From Chloroflexota bacterium (GTDB lineage Bacteria > Chloroflexota > Anaerolineae > Fen-1058), in the NCBI GenBank assembly GCA_016219235.1, contig JACRBO010000157.1, positions 1-5,265 of the forward strand: a stretch of 5,265 bases of DNA, read 5' to 3'. A program made the translations under genes and the position numbers. The notes under the pieces are model-generated. The model had not been told where the DNA came from. It was given only the letters and a program-made list of their open reading frames with translations, and ran no database searches. Of the stretch, positions 5,079-5,265 are shown piece by piece (position 1 is the stretch's first letter; every line of letters starts with the position of its first letter).

Positions 5079-5265
5079 TCACCCCGCAAACAACACACTC
5101 CAGATCCAATCCACTGCCAGATGCACCAGCGCCGCGGGCACGATCTTGCCGGTGCGCAAGTAGGTGCGTCCGTAGCAGACCCCCGCAATCGACGCCTGAA
5201 TGAAGTAGTAGCCCACGTTCGGCGGATTCTCGAGATGCGCTGCGCCAAAGATGATGGACGACAGC
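5079..5265 (-). CDS. CPBP-family intramembrane protease, C-terminal part (5' truncated)
   Basis: No start codon lies in the window; the frame is open from the right edge to TGA at 5081-5079, giving the last 61 residues. The fragment shows the later motifs of the CPBP (CAAX protease and bacteriocin-processing, Abi) family: SSIIFGAAHLENPPN with the F-x-x-x-H metal-ligand motif, a hydrophobic helix YYFIQASIAGVCYGRTYLR, and the final motif ALVHLAVDWIWS with H-x-x-x-D. The EExxxR motif that should precede them would lie outside the window. The family are membrane metalloproteases that cleave near or within the membrane, in prenyl-protein processing, bacteriocin immunity or unknown roles; the substrate cannot be inferred. 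It converges on the YHS gene across the long hairpin. Confidence 0.85.
   Translation of the reverse strand, partial: LSSIIFGAAHLENPPNVGYYFIQASIAGVCYGRTYLRTGKIVPAALVHLAVDWIWSVLFAG

Overview
The window is a bacterial chromosomal segment of fairly high GC with six protein genes, two of them cut by the window edges, separated by unusually structured intergenic DNA. No gene fixes the taxon. A non-discriminating-type bacterial AspRS, two lipobox lipoproteins, self-complementary tandem repeats and a TCATTGCGAG-type inverted-repeat element would all suit a Chloroflexota-like genome, but that is only an impression.

Layout. (1) 1-441 (+): C-terminal part of a GyrI-like small-molecule-binding domain protein. 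(2) 467-1114 (-): an unrecognised lipoprotein, convergent with gene 1. Upstream of it on the same strand lies a possible structured RNA or riboswitch-like leader (about 1368 to 1155) with its own promoter-like sequence and a strong hairpin. (3) 1436-1626: a self-complementary tandem array abutting the aspS stop codon. (4) 1634-3391 (-): aspS, complete, with the His31 signature associated with non-discriminating AspRS. (5) 3392-3672 (-): the aspS leader. It has a near-consensus promoter (TTGACT, 17 bp, TATAAT), a 29-codon ORF whose ATG sits at the expected transcription start, a run of Asp and Asn codons, a 7-bp antiterminator candidate and a hairpin plus T6 terminator, all before aspS. (6) 3788-4240 (+): a YtkA/FixH-like lipoprotein. 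(7) 4254-4363: a 110-bp inverted-repeat element. (8) 4385-4978 (+): a Met/Gly-rich membrane protein with a C-terminal YHS metal-binding domain. (9) 4988-5075: a long polypurine/polypyrimidine hairpin between convergent genes. (10) 5079-5265 (-): C-terminus of a CPBP-family membrane protease.

How the parts work together. The most interesting system is the aspS leader, which looks like a ribosome-mediated transcription attenuator. Nine of ten consecutive leader-peptide residues are Asp or Asn, which are the tRNAs a non-discriminating AspRS charges (Asp-tRNA-Asp, and Asp-tRNA-Asn for later GatCAB amidation). Slow translation of these codons could free an antiterminator and raise aspS expression. 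The YtkA-like lipoprotein and the Met-rich YHS membrane protein form a likely envelope metal-handling (copper-type) pair.
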